Part shown: piece by piece, positions 22,984 to 34,244 of the stretch
Position numbering within the stretch: position 1 is the first letter of the stretch
Layout of the letters: each line of letters begins with the position of its first letter
Translations under genes and position numbers: made by a program
Source of the DNA: Cervus elaphus
Lineage: Eukaryota > Chordata > Mammalia > Artiodactyla > Cervidae
NCBI RefSeq assembly: GCF_910594005.1
Contig: NC_057817.1
Coordinates: 29,675,001-29,739,000 of the forward strand
Reading direction: 5' to 3'
Length of the DNA stretch: 64,000 bases
Notes under the pieces: generated by a model
Told to the model about the DNA's origin: nothing
Databases searched by the model: none
What the model saw: only the letters and a program-made list of their open reading frames with translations

Positions 22984-23206
22984 TGAGTGCTAAATCGCTT
23001 CAGTTATGTCTGACTCTGTGCGACCCCACAGACTGTAACCTGCCAGGCTCATCTGTCCATTAGATTTTCCAGACACAAATACTGGAATGGGTTGCCGTGC
23101 CCTCCTCCAGGGGATCTTCCCAGCCTGGGGATCAGACCCATGTCTCTTATGTCTCCTGCCTTGGCAGGCTGGTTCTTTACCACTAGCGTCACCTGGAAAG
23201 CCCCTG
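22984..23206 (-). mobile_element. Bov-tA SINE
   Basis: Reverse copy from 'gagtgctaaatcgcttcag' to 'gtcacctggaaagcccc', with a short 'ctgag(t)' flank on either side. Confidence 0.9.
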
Positions 23207-23379
23207 AGTAGGCAGGATTCACTAGCAAATACAGCCTAAGACAATGACACAGCAATAACCCCACAGCCCTGGTGAGTGTCTTAACCCTTATCCTCAAGTT
23301 CAGTTCGACCACTGCAGAGCCATTTTCTGGCCCCACATCCCTATCATCTCAGCCAGCCCATAAACTGTCATCAGTAGGT

Positions 23380-23465
23380 TTTCCAGATAAAATTTAGGAT
23401 GCACAGATAAGTTTGAATTTCAGGTACACAATGAGTAATATTTTTGTATTATAAATATGTCATCC
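23380..23465. repeat. Left arm of a long inverted repeat (old DNA-transposon-like)
   Basis: 'tttgaatttcaggtacac' and neighbouring sequence recur in inverted form at about 23910-24000 ('tatctgaaattcaaatg'). The arms are roughly 85 bp and diverged. This resembles palindromic non-autonomous MER-type elements; I do not assign a family. Confidence 0.55.
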
Positions 23466-23498
23466 CCAAATAGACCCCATTGACATAAATAAAGGTTT

Positions 23499-23548
23499 GC
23501 TGCTGCTGCTGCTGCTGCTAAGTCGCTTTAGTCGTGTCCGACTTTGAG
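23499..23548 (-). mobile_element. Bov-tA fragment with (GCT)n tail
   Basis: Seven GCT units at 23499-23519 run into 'aagtcgctttagtcgtgtcc', the 3' end of a reverse Bov-tA2-like element truncated after about 30 bp. Confidence 0.85.
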
Positions 23549-23599
23549 CTAAAGGCACTTAAAAGACAGCAGATTTAAGAAGGGCATCCTAATCTCCTC

Positions 23600-23908
23600 T
23601 TTTCTTCCTGAAAACTGGAGATAACAACTTCCATGTGAAAGACACCTTCCCTGTACCAGGAAAAAAAGCAAACTCTTATCTTCCTTCAGCCTCACCATTT
23701 AGTTTGGTTACTTCTCCACAATTGTTTGTCTTTGTTCAATGCAATATAAAGACATGTAGTTTCCACCATTTCTTTGGGTCTTTTAGCAATAAAATTTATA
23801 GAAACGTGTATGATTTTCTCCTGTTAATCTGTCTTATGGCAGTTTAATTCTCAGGTCCAGCCAAAAAACGCTAAGAGGATAGGGGTAAATTTTTGCCTCC
23901 TCTACAGT
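23600..23908 (+). mobile_element. Possible solo LTR-like relic
   Basis: Text such as 'ctcctgttaatctgtcttat' followed by 'ccagccaaaaaacgctaag' recalls the 3' portion of old endogenous retroviral LTRs. No internal retroviral region or paired LTR is present. The call is tentative. Confidence 0.35.
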
Positions 23909-23909
23909 C

Positions 23910-24000
23910 CCAAATATCATGTGAGACATACTTATAACAATAAAAAATCTTTAGTTCTTTATCTGAAATTCAAATGTAACTGGGTTTCCTGGATTTTTAT
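23910..24000. repeat. Right arm of the long inverted repeat
   Basis: This is the reverse complement of 23380-23465 at moderate divergence. About 450 bp, including a SINE scrap and an LTR-like stretch, lies between the arms. Confidence 0.55.
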
Positions 24001-24227
24001 TTATTAAAAATAGGCAGCCAGTAGAACACTTTGATGACTATTACATCAGTTGTGTGCTGGCTTCTGCAGTCAAGTTCACATCCATGAACTGGTATGACCT
24101 TCCTCTCAACAGATATGGCCTGGTGGCCCACTTGACACTTCAGTGGGGGGTACCTGCAAGTGTGGCTGGGGGTGGGGGTCACGAGCAGGACCAGAGAATG
24201 AGCTGGCTCTGGGGACCCCTCAGTCAG

Positions 24228-24530
24228 CAGTATTATTATTACTCCCATTTAACATGCAAGGAGGGCAACCCACTCCAGTATTCTTGCCTGGAGAATCCCA
24301 TGGACAGAGCCTGGTGGGCTACAATCCACAGGGTAGCAAAGAGTCGAACACAACTGAAGTGACTTAGTATGTATGCACACACAACATGCAAAGAAACTGA
24401 AACACATTTATTTAAATATATTGAGCCTGATACTTTTCAAGGCCCAAGAAGAGAGGTTAACTGATTCACACAAGGTCCCCCAATGGGTAGATAATGATCA
24501 GTTGAACCCTGTATCACTGGGGGTCACTTA
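24228..24530 (-). mobile_element. MIR SINE split by a Bov-tA
   Basis: Reverse MIR text ('tattattactcccatttaac', then 'aagaaactgaaacacatt' and 'cacacaaggtcccccaatgg') is interrupted by the SINE at about 24262-24378. Confidence 0.7.
24262..24378 (+). mobile_element. Bov-tA, 5'-truncated
   Basis: Forward copy beginning at 'gggcaacccactccagtat' and lacking the tRNA-like half. The flank aacatgcaa occurs before (about 24251) and after (about 24383). Confidence 0.88.
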
Positions 24531-24539
24531 CCTCTCAGC

Positions 24540-24989
24540 TGAGAATCTGAAACAACACACTGTATATACATTTGAATTTTCAGTGTCTGTGTTTTTCTTC
24601 AGTTCCACTCCTTCCAGCCCACTGCCTTAGGCTGGGATCTCCAGGAGGGCTTGGTCTTACTTACCTTGGGATTCTAGGCCAGAAACTCAGAGTGATTAAT
24701 TTCAGGGACAGTTATTTATGGGGGTTCTCTCTTTCCCGGATGCTGTACCTTAAGCTGCTGCCTCGTTGGGACAATAAGAATGACACTGGCCACATGCTCG
24801 CCGCCTGCCTTGTTCCCCTTCCTACAGGCTATGCATACCCAGGGCCCCAGGAAGGAGTTAGGAAGGGAAGGACAGAAGATTTGGATGGGACAGAAGACTA
24901 GGTGAGGCTGAACACACTTAGGTTTAAGGAGGGAAAATGCAAAATGCTCACCCATACAAGTAACTGTTTTGGCATTAACAGTACTGGCA
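24540..24989. other. Intergenic DNA with nothing recognised
   Basis: No exon or named repeat was supported between the MIR and the next SINE. Confidence 0.45.
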
Positions 24990-25001
24990 TTTACTATGAT
25001 G

Positions 25002-25226
25002 CGTGTGTGCATGGTAAGTCGCTTCAGTTGTGTCCAACTCTAGTGACCCTATGGACTGTAGTCTACCAGGCTCCTCCGTCCATGGGATTCTCCAGGCATG
25101 AGTGCTGGAGTGGGTTGCCATGCCCCGCTCCAGGGGATCTTCCTGACCCAGAAATTGAACCCGAAGCTCTTGGGTCTCCTGAATTGGCAGGCAGGTTCTT
25201 TACCACTAGCACCACCTGGAAAGCCC
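25002..25226 (-). mobile_element. Bov-tA SINE
   Basis: Reverse full-length copy with a perfect 12-bp TSD tttactatgatg at 24990-25001 and 25227-25238. Confidence 0.95.
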
Positions 25227-25384
25227 TTTACTATGATGAGTGGTCCCTAAAATGAAAGTTTAGTAGGGGAGAGGTCATGGCAGAGACAGATTCAGGGTCA
25301 AGATCAGAGTCAAGATATTCAGGGCAGGGCTGAGGGTGTCTTCGCATGCTCAACAGCATTCCATGGCCATCCTTGTCCCCTTAC

Positions 25385-25705
25385 TCCACCTCTCATTCTC
25401 ACCCACTGGACCTGGCAAGCACACTGCTGTTCCAGGCCACTTGTTCTAGCTGCTGACTGCTCCGAACATCCTTCCCCCAGATATACACTCAGCTACTCCT
25501 TTGTCTCCTTCAAGTCACCTTGCTTATACTATCGAACCCTGCGACTTCTCCCTGAACCAGCTCTCCTCATCACACTTGGCCAGTGCTGCTGTAACTACTA
25601 GAAACTTTTACTAATTTATCTTGTCTTTTGCACACTGGTTTATCTCAAACCTGCAGGGCAGTGTCTGGCATAGGGGATACTCAATAAACATGTGTCATAT
25701 TGAAT
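25385..25705 (+). mobile_element. L2 3' end
   Basis: 'cctttgtctccttcaagtc', 'ttatcttgtcttttgcac' and 'ggatactcaataaacatg' keep the forward L2 order. Confidence 0.75.
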
Positions 25706-25803
25706 TTATTGAACTGGATTTGGAAGGGACCTTGATAATCTAGTTGTTTCTAATCAGATGTACTTTCAGAGTTTCCCATGGGGCTTGTTGAAATATACCA
25801 ACC

Positions 25804-25985
25804 AGGGAAGTCCCTGATAGTCCAGTGGTTAAGATTGCGCTTCCATTGCAGAGAGTACAGGTTCAGGTCCTGGTTGGGGAACTGAGAACCCACATGCTAT
25901 GTGGCACAGCAAAAAAAAAAAAAAAAAAAAGTGGCCAAACAAACAAAAAAATGCAAAACAAATAAACATAAAATAAATAAAATAC
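25804..25985 (+). mobile_element. CHR-type SINE with long A-rich tail
   Basis: 'gggaagtccctgatagtcc' through 'tgctatgtggcacagc', then a pure A run at about 25911-25930 and further A-rich tail. Confidence 0.88.
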
Positions 25986-26264
25986 TCCAATTAGTGTCCC
26001 TTCCCTGGACCTCTTGGGTCAGCTTGAGATGTTTCTTGAGGCTTCTGACATGAAAAACCCCTTGTCTAGTACAGTCCCCTTACTTAGCAACAGGTTTACT
26101 GAGGGCCTGCCTTGTTCAAGGTCACAGAGAAATCAGGGTCTAAGTCGGCATCCCCAAACTCTCCCCCACTGGGGCCCTTACTAGCTCTTGAGGCAGACCT
26201 GGGGAACCTCCTAGTCCAGCACGGGTAACCCTTAGTACAGAATATTAGTTATCAGAAAGAATAT

Positions 26265-26395
26265 TCACTTCTTTTGTTCCATCCGATTTTCTCCAGAGCA
26301 CCTCTAACTACTAGACATTTTACTGATTTATCTTGTATTTTGTTCTCTGATGTATCCCGTACCTAGTGCATGGTTGGAGCTCAGTGAATGTTTGT
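26265..26395 (+). mobile_element. L2 3' fragment
   Basis: 'gatttatcttgtattttg' and 'ggagctcagtgaatgtttg' correspond to the L2 terminus. Confidence 0.6.
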
Positions 26396-26404
26396 TTCTA
26401 ATTT

Positions 26405-26633
26405 GTTGTACTGTGCTAAGTTGCTTCAGCCATGTCCGACTTTTTGAGACTCTATGGAGGTTGCAGACTCCTCTGTGAGGCCTGTGACACAGGGATTCTC
26501 CAGGCAAGAATACTGGAGTGGGTTGCCACGTCCTCCTCCAGGGGATCTTACTGACCCAGGGATTGAACCTGCATCTCTTACATATCCTGCATTGGCAGGT
26601 GGGTTCTTTACCTCTAGCACCACCTGGAAAGCT
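26405..26633 (-). mobile_element. Bov-tA SINE
   Basis: Reverse copy from 'ctgtgctaagttgcttcag' to 'caccacctggaaagctc', with an internal rearranged stretch near 26455-26490. Confidence 0.88.
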
Positions 26634-26959
26634 CTTGTTCCTATTACTTGCTGTCATATTCTCGGTAAAGCATGTCTCAGAACTCTTCTGAGTCTGTTTT
26701 CTAAACTGCAAAATGTGTAGTTCTTAGGATTGACATGAGTTTCCACCTGATAATGTACCTCAAAAAGCTCCTTGTAAACCCGGATCACCCTGCAAACCCA
26801 GCTATCACTGTCGTCAGCCCTCTTGCTTAACGCCCCCCATGGCCCTACATCTCCGCCTCCCAAGAACAAAACTGCAGCTCCCTGGCCTAGAACCTGAGGT
26901 TTCTACCTTGGCCCTAGCAGCCCCTCTCACTCCATTTCCTGCCACTCCTCCTCACACAC

Positions 26960-27140
26960 CCTTCAGTCTGGCCACGGAGTTAATCGCCGCCCTGAATGGG
27001 CCATACCCTCTCACGCCTCCACACCTCTGTACAAACTGTTCCTCCTGCCGGGAATGTTCTCCTCCCTTCACTACCCAGAGAGCTCCAGCATCGCCTGCCT
27101 CCACAGCACTCTGCTTCCTGGTCCGTCTGTACCCGATGTG
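26960..27140 (+). mobile_element. L2 fragment
   Basis: 'tgttcctcctgccgggaatg' and the following Cys/Pro-rich-looking text match the forward L2 'tgttccctctgcctggaatg' block. Confidence 0.6.
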
Positions 27141-27167
27141 GAGTTGGGTATGAGATGAGATGAGATG

Positions 27168-27325
27168 GATGAGATTCCTGGATCTGCCACCTGCCTCGGG
27201 TAAAGTTGCTTAACCTCTCTTAGCTCATCTGCAAAACGGAGATGATAAGAACACCCACCTTCTCTGGGCACTGTGAGGGTCTGACCCCCACCTGGCACCC
27301 AGCAGGTGCTTGGGAAAAGCTGCTC
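27168..27325 (+). mobile_element. MIR SINE
   Basis: 'ggtaaagttgcttaacctct' and 'catctgcaaaacggagatg' are MIR core. It follows a small (gagat)n run at 27150-27166. Confidence 0.7.
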
Positions 27326-27329
27326 TTGT

Positions 27330-27850
27330 GTTCTTATTGATACTTCCCTACTCCCAACTGTACCCAGGCTCTCTGTTCTCCCCACCAGCCAGGTAGGACC
27401 TGGACTGTCCTCTAAGACTACTTGAGGGCCACCCTGGCCTCTCTGGGGAAGCAGAGGGAACTTTCCTGTCTTAACTGATTAATGAAGCAAGTAGGATGAG
27501 AACCATAGTGGCAGTGGACGTAGAACCCACGAAGAACAGCTGCATTCTTAGGCAAGAGGCCTGCGTCTCAGCAGGTGAGGGGGAACCTGGGGAGGGAGAG
27601 AGCCCAGTTGCAGCAGGAGTCTTGCCCTCTCCACCAGGTGCCAGACCTGACCCTGCTCCATTTCGGAGGCGAAGTGCCAGGGCCAACAATAGCCCTGTTG
27701 CGGTGATTTTCTTGTCTGCCAGGACCTGCCATTTTCCTGGTTAGTTCCTTGTCCCATCTTTCATTCCTGCGGCCATTACTTCTACAACCACCAATAAGCC
27801 TCACTAATTACTCACCAACCACAAGCCAACACCATGAAAATAGGGTACCA
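27330..27850. other. Intergenic DNA with nothing recognised
   Basis: No exon or named repeat was supported. Open frames on both strands overlap and look compositional. Confidence 0.45.
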
Positions 27851-27859
27851 GCTAAATGT

Positions 27860-28390
27860 GTGGGCTTTGGAGTCAGGCCTAGTGCTTGGCATACAGTAGG
27901 CATCCAATGAATGCTCATTGCCATCTCAAATCTTCACAATAACCATTACAGCATGGTGTACTTTGAAGCCAGACTGTCCTGGGTTCAAGCCCCAGTTCCA
28001 CCTCTTTCTAGGTATGCAACCTTGACAAATTACTCAGCCAGCTTATGTTTTAGTCTCCTCCTTATCCCTAAAATAAGGATGATAATAGCTCCTACCTTAT
28101 GGAGCTGATAAGAGGATTACCGGGCTTCCCCAATGGCTCAGCAGTAAAGAATCTGCCTGCAGTGCAGGAGACACAGGAGACACGGGCTCAATTCCTGGGT
28201 AGGGAAGATCCCCTGGAGGTGAAAATGGAAACTCACCCCAGTATTCTTCCCTGAAAAATCTCAGGGACAGGGGAGCCTGGTGGGCTACAGTCCAATGGGT
28301 CACAAAGAGTCAGACATGACTATGTCTTTACAGCACTTAGCATGATGCTTCAAAGATGGTAAACACTCAATAAATGTTAGTTATTATTAA
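27860..28390 (+). mobile_element. MIR copies, the main one split by a Bov-tA
   Basis: A MIR piece at about 27862-27925 is followed by a better copy at 27960-28120 ('tcctgggttcaagccccag', 'aacaagg'-type core). That copy resumes after the SINE at 28346-28390 ('aaacactcaataaatg'). Confidence 0.7.
28121..28345 (+). mobile_element. Bov-tA SINE inserted in MIR
   Basis: Forward full-length copy from 'gggcttccccaatggctc' to 'agtcagacatgactatg'. Confidence 0.92.
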
Positions 28391-28404
28391 CCATTTTCCT
28401 CTTT

Positions 28405-28515
28405 GGGGCATGGGGAGATAGGAAAAAAATAGAGAAATTAAGTAACTCGACCAAGGTCACCAAGCTCATAAGTGGTACAGCCAAGATTCCACCCCTGGGT
28501 TATTTGATTCCAGAG
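28405..28515 (-). mobile_element. MIR SINE
   Basis: 'gagaaattaagtaactcgac' and 'ccaaggtcaccaagctcat' are reverse MIR core. Confidence 0.7.
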
Positions 28516-28721
28516 TCAGAGTTCTCTAGGTTTTTCAATGGTTATCTTTATTTTTTATTACCTTCATTCAATAAATTTAAGCCATAAAACAAGTTTTTAA
28601 ATATATCCTAACTATAGTGGCAATAATTTAAAACCCTTCGAATACATTTGAATTCACAAGTTCATGATTTAAAAAAAAACTGATCACTTTTGGGGATGCT
28701 AAGAAGTAACCTTTTGACGAG

Positions 28722-29225
28722 GGTGAAAGAGGAGAGTAAAAACTGGCTTGAAACTCAACATTCAAAAAACTTAAGATCATGGCATCTGGTCTCATCACTC
28801 CAGAGCAAATAGAATGGGAAAAAGTGGAAGCAGTGACAGATTTTATTTTCTTGTATTCCAAAATCACTGTGGATGGTAACTGCAGCCATGAAATTAAAAG
28901 ATGCTTGCTCCTTGGAAGGAAAGCTATGACCAACATAAACAGCATATTAAAAAGCACAGACATTACTTTGCTGACAAAGTTCCGTCTAGTCAAAGCTATA
29001 GTTTTTTTAGTAGTCATATATGATGTGACGATTGGACCCTAAAGAAGGCTGAGCACTGAAGAATTGATGCTTTTGAATTGTGGTGCTGGAGAAGACTCTT
29101 GGGAGTCCCTTGGACAGCAAGGAGATCAAACCAGTCAATCCTAAAAGAAATCAGTCCTGAATATTCATTGGAAGGACTGATACTGAAGCTGAAGCTCCAA
29201 TACTTTGGCCTCTTGATGTGGAGTG
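28722..29225 (+). mobile_element. BovB internal/3' fragment
   Basis: The segment is collinear with 5000-5490 of the longer BovB and strongly similar to it (shared 'ctgcagccatgaaattaaaag', 'ttggaaggactgat'). It lacks both the RT core and the terminal (aactg)n tail. It keeps partial C-terminal BovB coding text at 28779-29042 with frameshifts and is a dead fragment. Confidence 0.9.
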
Positions 29226-29357
29226 GACTTATTTGGACTCTGATTTAAACAAATTGTTTTAGAAATGAGACAGAATTTGAACAATGAATGAATATTTGAT
29301 GATATTAACACATTATTGTTAATATTTTAGTAATAATGGTAATGCGGCTATTTTTAG

Positions 29358-29582
29358 GGGCTTCCCAGTTGGTGCCAGTGGTAAATAACTTGCCTGCCAA
29401 TGCAGGAGACATAAGAGATGCAGATTCGATCCCTGGGTCAGAAAAGTACCCTGGAGGAGGTACTGGCAACTCACGCTAGTATTCTTGCCTAGAGAATCCC
29501 CATGGACAGAGGAGCCTGGAGGGCTACAGTCCATGGGTTCGAAAGAGTTGGACACGACTGAAGCAACTTGGCACGCATGCAA
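29358..29582 (+). mobile_element. Bov-tA SINE
   Basis: Forward copy with a perfect 12-bp TSD ggctatttttag at 29346-29357 and 29583-29594. It splits an older AT-rich repeat (29225-29345 and 29595-29665), probably an L1M 3' end. Confidence 0.95.
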
Positions 29583-29670
29583 GGCTATTTTTAGAGATAC
29601 ATACTGGAATATTTACAAATGAACTGATATAACAGCTTCAGAGATTTGCTTCAGAAGAATCCAGGGGTGA

Positions 29671-29785
29671 ACTTCCTTGGTGGTTCAGTGGTTAAGATTC
29701 CACGCTTCCTCCACAGGAGGCACAGGTTCGACCCCTGGTTGGAGAATGAAGATTGCCCATGCCATGTGGAGCATGGCTAAAAAAA
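29671..29785 (+). mobile_element. CHR-type SINE
   Basis: 'aacttccttggtggttcagtg' style start and 'gttcgacccctggttggag', ending at 'gagcatggctaaaaaaacc'. Confidence 0.85.
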
Positions 29786-30039
29786 CCACCAGAGGTATGG
29801 TAGAAGTGTAGATGGGCCTGACAGTCATTAAAATAAGGTAATGCGTACCCTTCTTCTTAATGAGTTCATCATATTATTACTTCATTTTTAAGTTAAAAAT
29901 TTCCATACTAAAAACTAAAAGAAAAAACTGAATGATGTAAAACCATTTTGTCTGGATAACTGTGCCCTAGTTATCACTCCTCTTTGAGCCTTGTTTCCCC
30001 AAGTGTGAAGTGAGGGATCTAGACTACCTCTAACACTGT

Positions 30040-30265
30040 TTGCCATGTGCTGGGCACAGTTCTAAGTGCTTGATTTGTTTTCAATCATGGAATCTCTGAA
30101 CCACCCTCTGAGCTGGGGACCTGCATTGTGCTCATTTCTGAGGTGAGGACCTAAGGTCTGAAGAGGTTAGCTAACTTTCCCAAGGTCACATACAGCAAGT
30201 GGAGAAGCTGAGTTTCAAACCCAGGCATTCCAGCTCCAGAATCCTGGTGCCTACGTTCCACAGTA
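30040..30265 (-). mobile_element. MIR SINE
   Basis: 'ttctaagtgcttgatttg', 'gaagaggttagctaacttt' and 'cccaaggtcacatacagc' read in reverse MIR order. Confidence 0.75.
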
Positions 30266-30960
30266 GGCTGCTCAACACACAGTCCTACCATCTGTCCCTC
30301 TGGGCTCCTCTGGGGTCCTTCCTGTGTACTCAATCCCTCCTGGATCCTGCTGCCTCTTTACCTTGCCTGTGGCTGGGCAGAAGAGGCTCGTCAAGGGTGG
30401 GAACTGTGGGAACCTGCCAACTGGACCCCACCTCGAGACTTAAGGTGTGTGAGAAGTATGCTCTTGAGAATCGCTGATCCATGAATTGGGCAAGGGTGGT
30501 TGGGCCCGAACTTGAAAAGGAGGCAGAGCTGTGCCAGGTAGGAATAGCTGAACGCTTCCACCTTCTGTGGGCTGCACTAGCAGCCTTTACCACCCTGGCC
30601 CGAGTGTGAAGAGACCCAGTGATCTCTCTCCCAGATGGGTGTGCACACCCTGGGAAGCTGGGCCAGAGCTGACCACAGGAGGAACAGGACTCTGATTCTT
30701 TGAAGGGAGTACAGAGGCAGGAGGCTGGATGCAATGACCTCAGGGTCACGGCCTGTTCTCAGCTGTCTTCAGCTCCTAGGGAGTGTAGATGAGTTCAACC
30801 TGACTCTTCTCTGGAGATTATGATTTCAAAGATTTAAAGATTAAAATCTCCAAGTGCTGTAGCCACCCAGGTGGGCCTGGCACCATCTCAGCACCATCCT
30901 CTGCTGTCTGGATTCTCTCCCCATCTGTCCCTCGCGTCAATCCTTAGAGTAGTACAGGTC
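30266..30960. other. Intergenic DNA with nothing recognised
   Basis: No exon, RNA gene or named repeat was supported. Confidence 0.45.
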
Positions 30961-30962
30961 TT

Positions 30963-31150
30963 CTTTTTTCTCTTTCTTTGTTCCTGGCTGTGCTGGGTCT
31001 TCCTTGTGGCACGAAGGCACCTCTAGTTGTAGTTCGAGGGCTTTGTGGCCCCCCGGGCATGTGTGATCTTAGTTTCCCAACCAGGGATAGAACCCACGTC
31101 TCCCGCATTGGAAGGTGGATTCTTAACCACTGGCCCACCAGGGAAGGCCC
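30963..31150 (-). mobile_element. CHR-type SINE
   Basis: Reverse copy: 'ggctgtgctgggtcttcc', 'gatcttagtttcccaacc' and 'cccaccagggaaggccc'. Confidence 0.87.
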
Positions 31151-31154
31151 AGCA

Positions 31155-31300
31155 GGCATGTTTTCAATAACTCATTCTATGGCAGGCACTGTGCTTGGCA
31201 CTGAGGATATGAAGATGAATAAAACAAGGTCTTATTTGTCCTGGAGCTCATAGTCTCCTATGGAGGCAGACGTATGAACAGAGAAATATGGAGTGTGAAA
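31155..31300 (-). mobile_element. L2 fragment
   Basis: 'ggcaggcactgtgcttggc' and 'ctggagctcatagtctcc' are reverse L2 3' motifs. Confidence 0.7.
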
Positions 31301-31770
31301 GAGAAAAGTACCTGTTCCAAACCTCCACTTCCGGGATAGCACAGCTCTTCCCTCGAGCATCATTCTGCATTTCCAGCCTAGTCTGGATAGATCTTATATC
31401 AACATGTCACAGACCCTCTCCATCTGAGTCTCCCCCGTGACATCTTCCCATGGAGTTCCCCTCAGAAGAGTGGGCGGTGGGGAAGGGATCAGTCTAGATC
31501 AGCAAGTTTCAATAGAAAGAAATATGTGAGACAAAAATGCGAGCACATTCGTAATTTAAACTGTTTAATACTCACATGAAAAAGCAAAAAGAACAAGTAG
31601 AATTAGCTTTAATATTTTATTTAACCCAATATGCCCCAAATATTATCACTTCATTATGTAGTTAACATAAAAACTTATGAATAAGACATTTTACATTCGC
31701 TTGTCATCCTGTCTCAATAGCAAAAAAGCTCCAGATAATATTGATTAAAAAAAAACAGGCAAAGGTGTGG
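31300..31770. other. Intergenic DNA; AT-rich old repeat relic
   Basis: 31550-31740 ('tattttatttaacccaata', 'agacattttacattcg') resembles an old mammalian interspersed repeat I cannot name. 31300-31540 is unassigned. Confidence 0.4.
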
Positions 31771-31771
31771 G

Positions 31772-32245
31772 GGGAGGAGGGATAAATTGGGAGACTGACA
31801 TATACACATGACTATATATAAAACAGATTAACTAATAAGAGATTACTGTATAGCACAGGGAACTCTACTCAATACTCTGTAATGACCTATATAGAAAAAG
31901 ATCTGAAAAAGAGTGGATATATATGTATATGTGGGGCTTCCCAGGTGGCATTAGTGGTAAAGAACCTGCCTACCAGTGTAAGAGGCTTAAGAGACCTTGG
32001 TTAGAGCCCTGATTCAGGAAGATCCCCTGGAGGAGGGTATGGCAATCTACTCCAGTTTTCTTGCCTGGAAAATCCCATGGACAGAGGAGCCTGGTGGGCT
32101 ACAGTCCATAGCGTCGTAAAGAGTCAGATACGATCAAGGTAACTTCACATGCAGGCGTATACGTATATGTATAACATTCACTCTGCTATACAGCAGAAAA
32201 TAACACAATACTGTAAATCAACTATACTTCTATCATTTTTTTTAA
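31772..32245 (+). mobile_element. Bovine-type L1 3' UTR, split by Bov-tA
   Basis: 'tgtatagcacagggaactc' and 'actgtaaatcaactatact' are the L1 3' end of ruminant-type L1. The element is broken at 31932 by a SINE and resumes near 32154. Confidence 0.85.
31933..32153 (+). mobile_element. Bov-tA SINE inserted in L1
   Basis: Forward copy from 'gggcttcccaggtggcat' to about 'ggtaacttcacatgcag', flanked by near-identical 'tat(a/c)(t/c)gtatatgt' motifs. Confidence 0.9.
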
Positions 32246-33130
32246 TAGGGAAAGGACTTGAATAGACATTTCTCCAAAAAAGACAAGTGGCCAACAAGTA
32301 TATGAAAATATAAAGTCACTAACCATCAGGGAAAAGTAAATAAAAAACACAGTGAGATACATCACACCTGTTAGGAGGGCTGTTAGTAAAGAAAAAAACA
32401 ATAATAAATGTTGGAGAGGATGTTGAGACTCTGGAACCCTGTACACAGTTGGGAGAAATGTAAAATGGTGCAGCCTCTATGGAAAGCAGTATAGCAGTTC
32501 CTCAAAAAATTAAAACTAGAACTACCATATGGTCCAGCAATCCCACTTTTGGGTGTTTATCCAAAAGAATTGAAATTAGGATCTCAAAGAGCTATTTAGA
32601 CTCCCACATTCATTACAGCATTATTCACAATAGCCAAGATGTGGAAATAATCTAAATGTCCAATGATGCATGAATGAATAGAAGGTGATATATATATCAT
32701 CTTTTCTTTATCTATATATATCACCTTTTCTCTATGTTTCTAAATATACATATATATATTATACATATATAGTACAGTGCTAGTCAACCTTAAAAGGGGG
32801 GGAAATTCTTCTATATATGACAACATGGATGAAGCTCGAGGACATTATGTTAAATGAAATAAGCCAGTTGCAGAAGGAGAGATGCCGCGTGATTACCTTT
32901 TGTGAGGTGTCTAAGTCAAACTCACAGAAGCAGAGAGTCAAACGGTGGCTGCCAGGAGCTGGCGGAAGGCGGAAGTGGAGAGTTGCTATTTAATGAGCAT
33001 CAAGTTTCAGTTATGCAAGAAGAATAAATTCTACACATCTGCTATATAATATCATGCCTATAGTTAACAATACTGGGTTGTGCCCTTAAAAACTCGTTAA
33101 GAAGGTAGATCACATATTAAATACTCTTAC
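32246..33130 (+). mobile_element. Old L1 (ORF2 3' end to 3' UTR)
   Basis: 'ggacttgaatagacatttc', 'accatatggtccagcaatc', 'tgacaacatggatgaagc' and 'ggtggctgccaggagctgg' keep L1 order. An AT microsatellite interrupts it at 32683-32772. Confidence 0.88.
32683..32772. repeat. (TA)-rich microsatellite
   Basis: Three clustered 'atatatata' runs separated by short C/T interruptions lie inside the L1. Confidence 0.85.
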
Positions 33131-33149
33131 TGCAACCAAGCATTTTTTT

Positions 33150-33770
33150 TAAAAAGTGCTCAAGAGGCATCAACCCAGGTCAGCTTGCCCTCAATTCTAC
33201 GCCCCTGCCTTCGGGGCACGGTTTGTGTTCCTTGTTTTCTTTTCTGGGCTCCATGCAACCCTTCCAGGACCCCAAACGTGACGGAGCCCTCGGCACGGCA
33301 TCCGGGTTGGAAGGAGGAGCCCATCGATAGCTGTTGGGTTGGCTGTGTCCTTGCTTGGGAAAGGGGACCCGGGGTCAGCTCATGCTCTGACCTCTCTCCG
33401 GAAAAGCCTGCAGATCTGTCTTGTGCCAGTGACGACTATCAATTGTTCAAGCAAGAGGTCTTTTTTTCTTTTTAAATGAGACTGATCGAACACTTGCAAC
33501 AGGCCCAGGACGTCTCCCAGTTTGATCACAAGTGCTGCAGGGAACCGGCTGCATAGCCTCAACCACACAGATACCACTGAAATATTTATCAGGCTCATGA
33601 AATAGAGCTTTCCACTCTGGAGAAAGAGAAGGGACATGGCCCATGTGAAGACCTACAGCATGTCACACAACTCAGGGAGTTTTATGTCCATCACCAAAGC
33701 CTTGCAGCTCAGTAGAGGAGCTGCCATTAACCCCATCTGACTGGTTAGAAAACAGTAACTGAGGTGGGAC
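33150..33770. other. Intergenic DNA with nothing recognised
   Basis: The section has several CpGs around 33280-33390 and no repeat I can name. No splice-flanked open frame was convincing. Confidence 0.4.
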
Positions 33771-33774
33771 CACA

Positions 33775-33990
33775 TGTGGTTGAGAGCTGGGCTCTGGCTG
33801 ATGACTGCCAGGTGTCACTTGACGTTGGGCAAGTCACTTCACCTCTCCAAGTCTCAGTTTCTTTATCTGTAAAATGGAGACAAGAGGACCTACCTCTGCT
33901 GTCAAGGGCTAAATGAAACAATCCATGCAGCACACTTACCTCAGTGCCCAACACGTAAATGCTCAATAAATTTTAGCTATGATTATTATT
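33775..33990 (+). mobile_element. MIR SINE, near full length
   Basis: 'cgttgggcaagtcacttcac', 'tttctttatctgtaaaatgg' and 'aatgctcaataaatttt' keep forward MIR order. Confidence 0.85.
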
Positions 33991-34244
33991 CCCCCAGTCA
34001 CATTACCCTGCTTGCCACTGTTTCTAGGTCTCTTTTCCCCACCATTCTTCTCATGGTTCAGATGCATCCTTCCATGTTATTTCTGCAGGAATGTTTTGCC
34101 CCCTGTCAGCAACCTCCTGGAGGCTCATCCAAAGAAATGAATTTCTAATGGTGGAATCTTGAGCCTGGTGTCATCTTGGCCAAGGATAGAGGGCTGGGAA
34201 AGGGGATGGGGGTCTCTTCCTCTTTCTGCCGCTATTGTTTCTGT

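Noticed and set aside
23499..23519. (GCT)7 as a coding triplet repeat
   Set aside because: It is the tail of a truncated Bov-tA fragment and not part of an exon.
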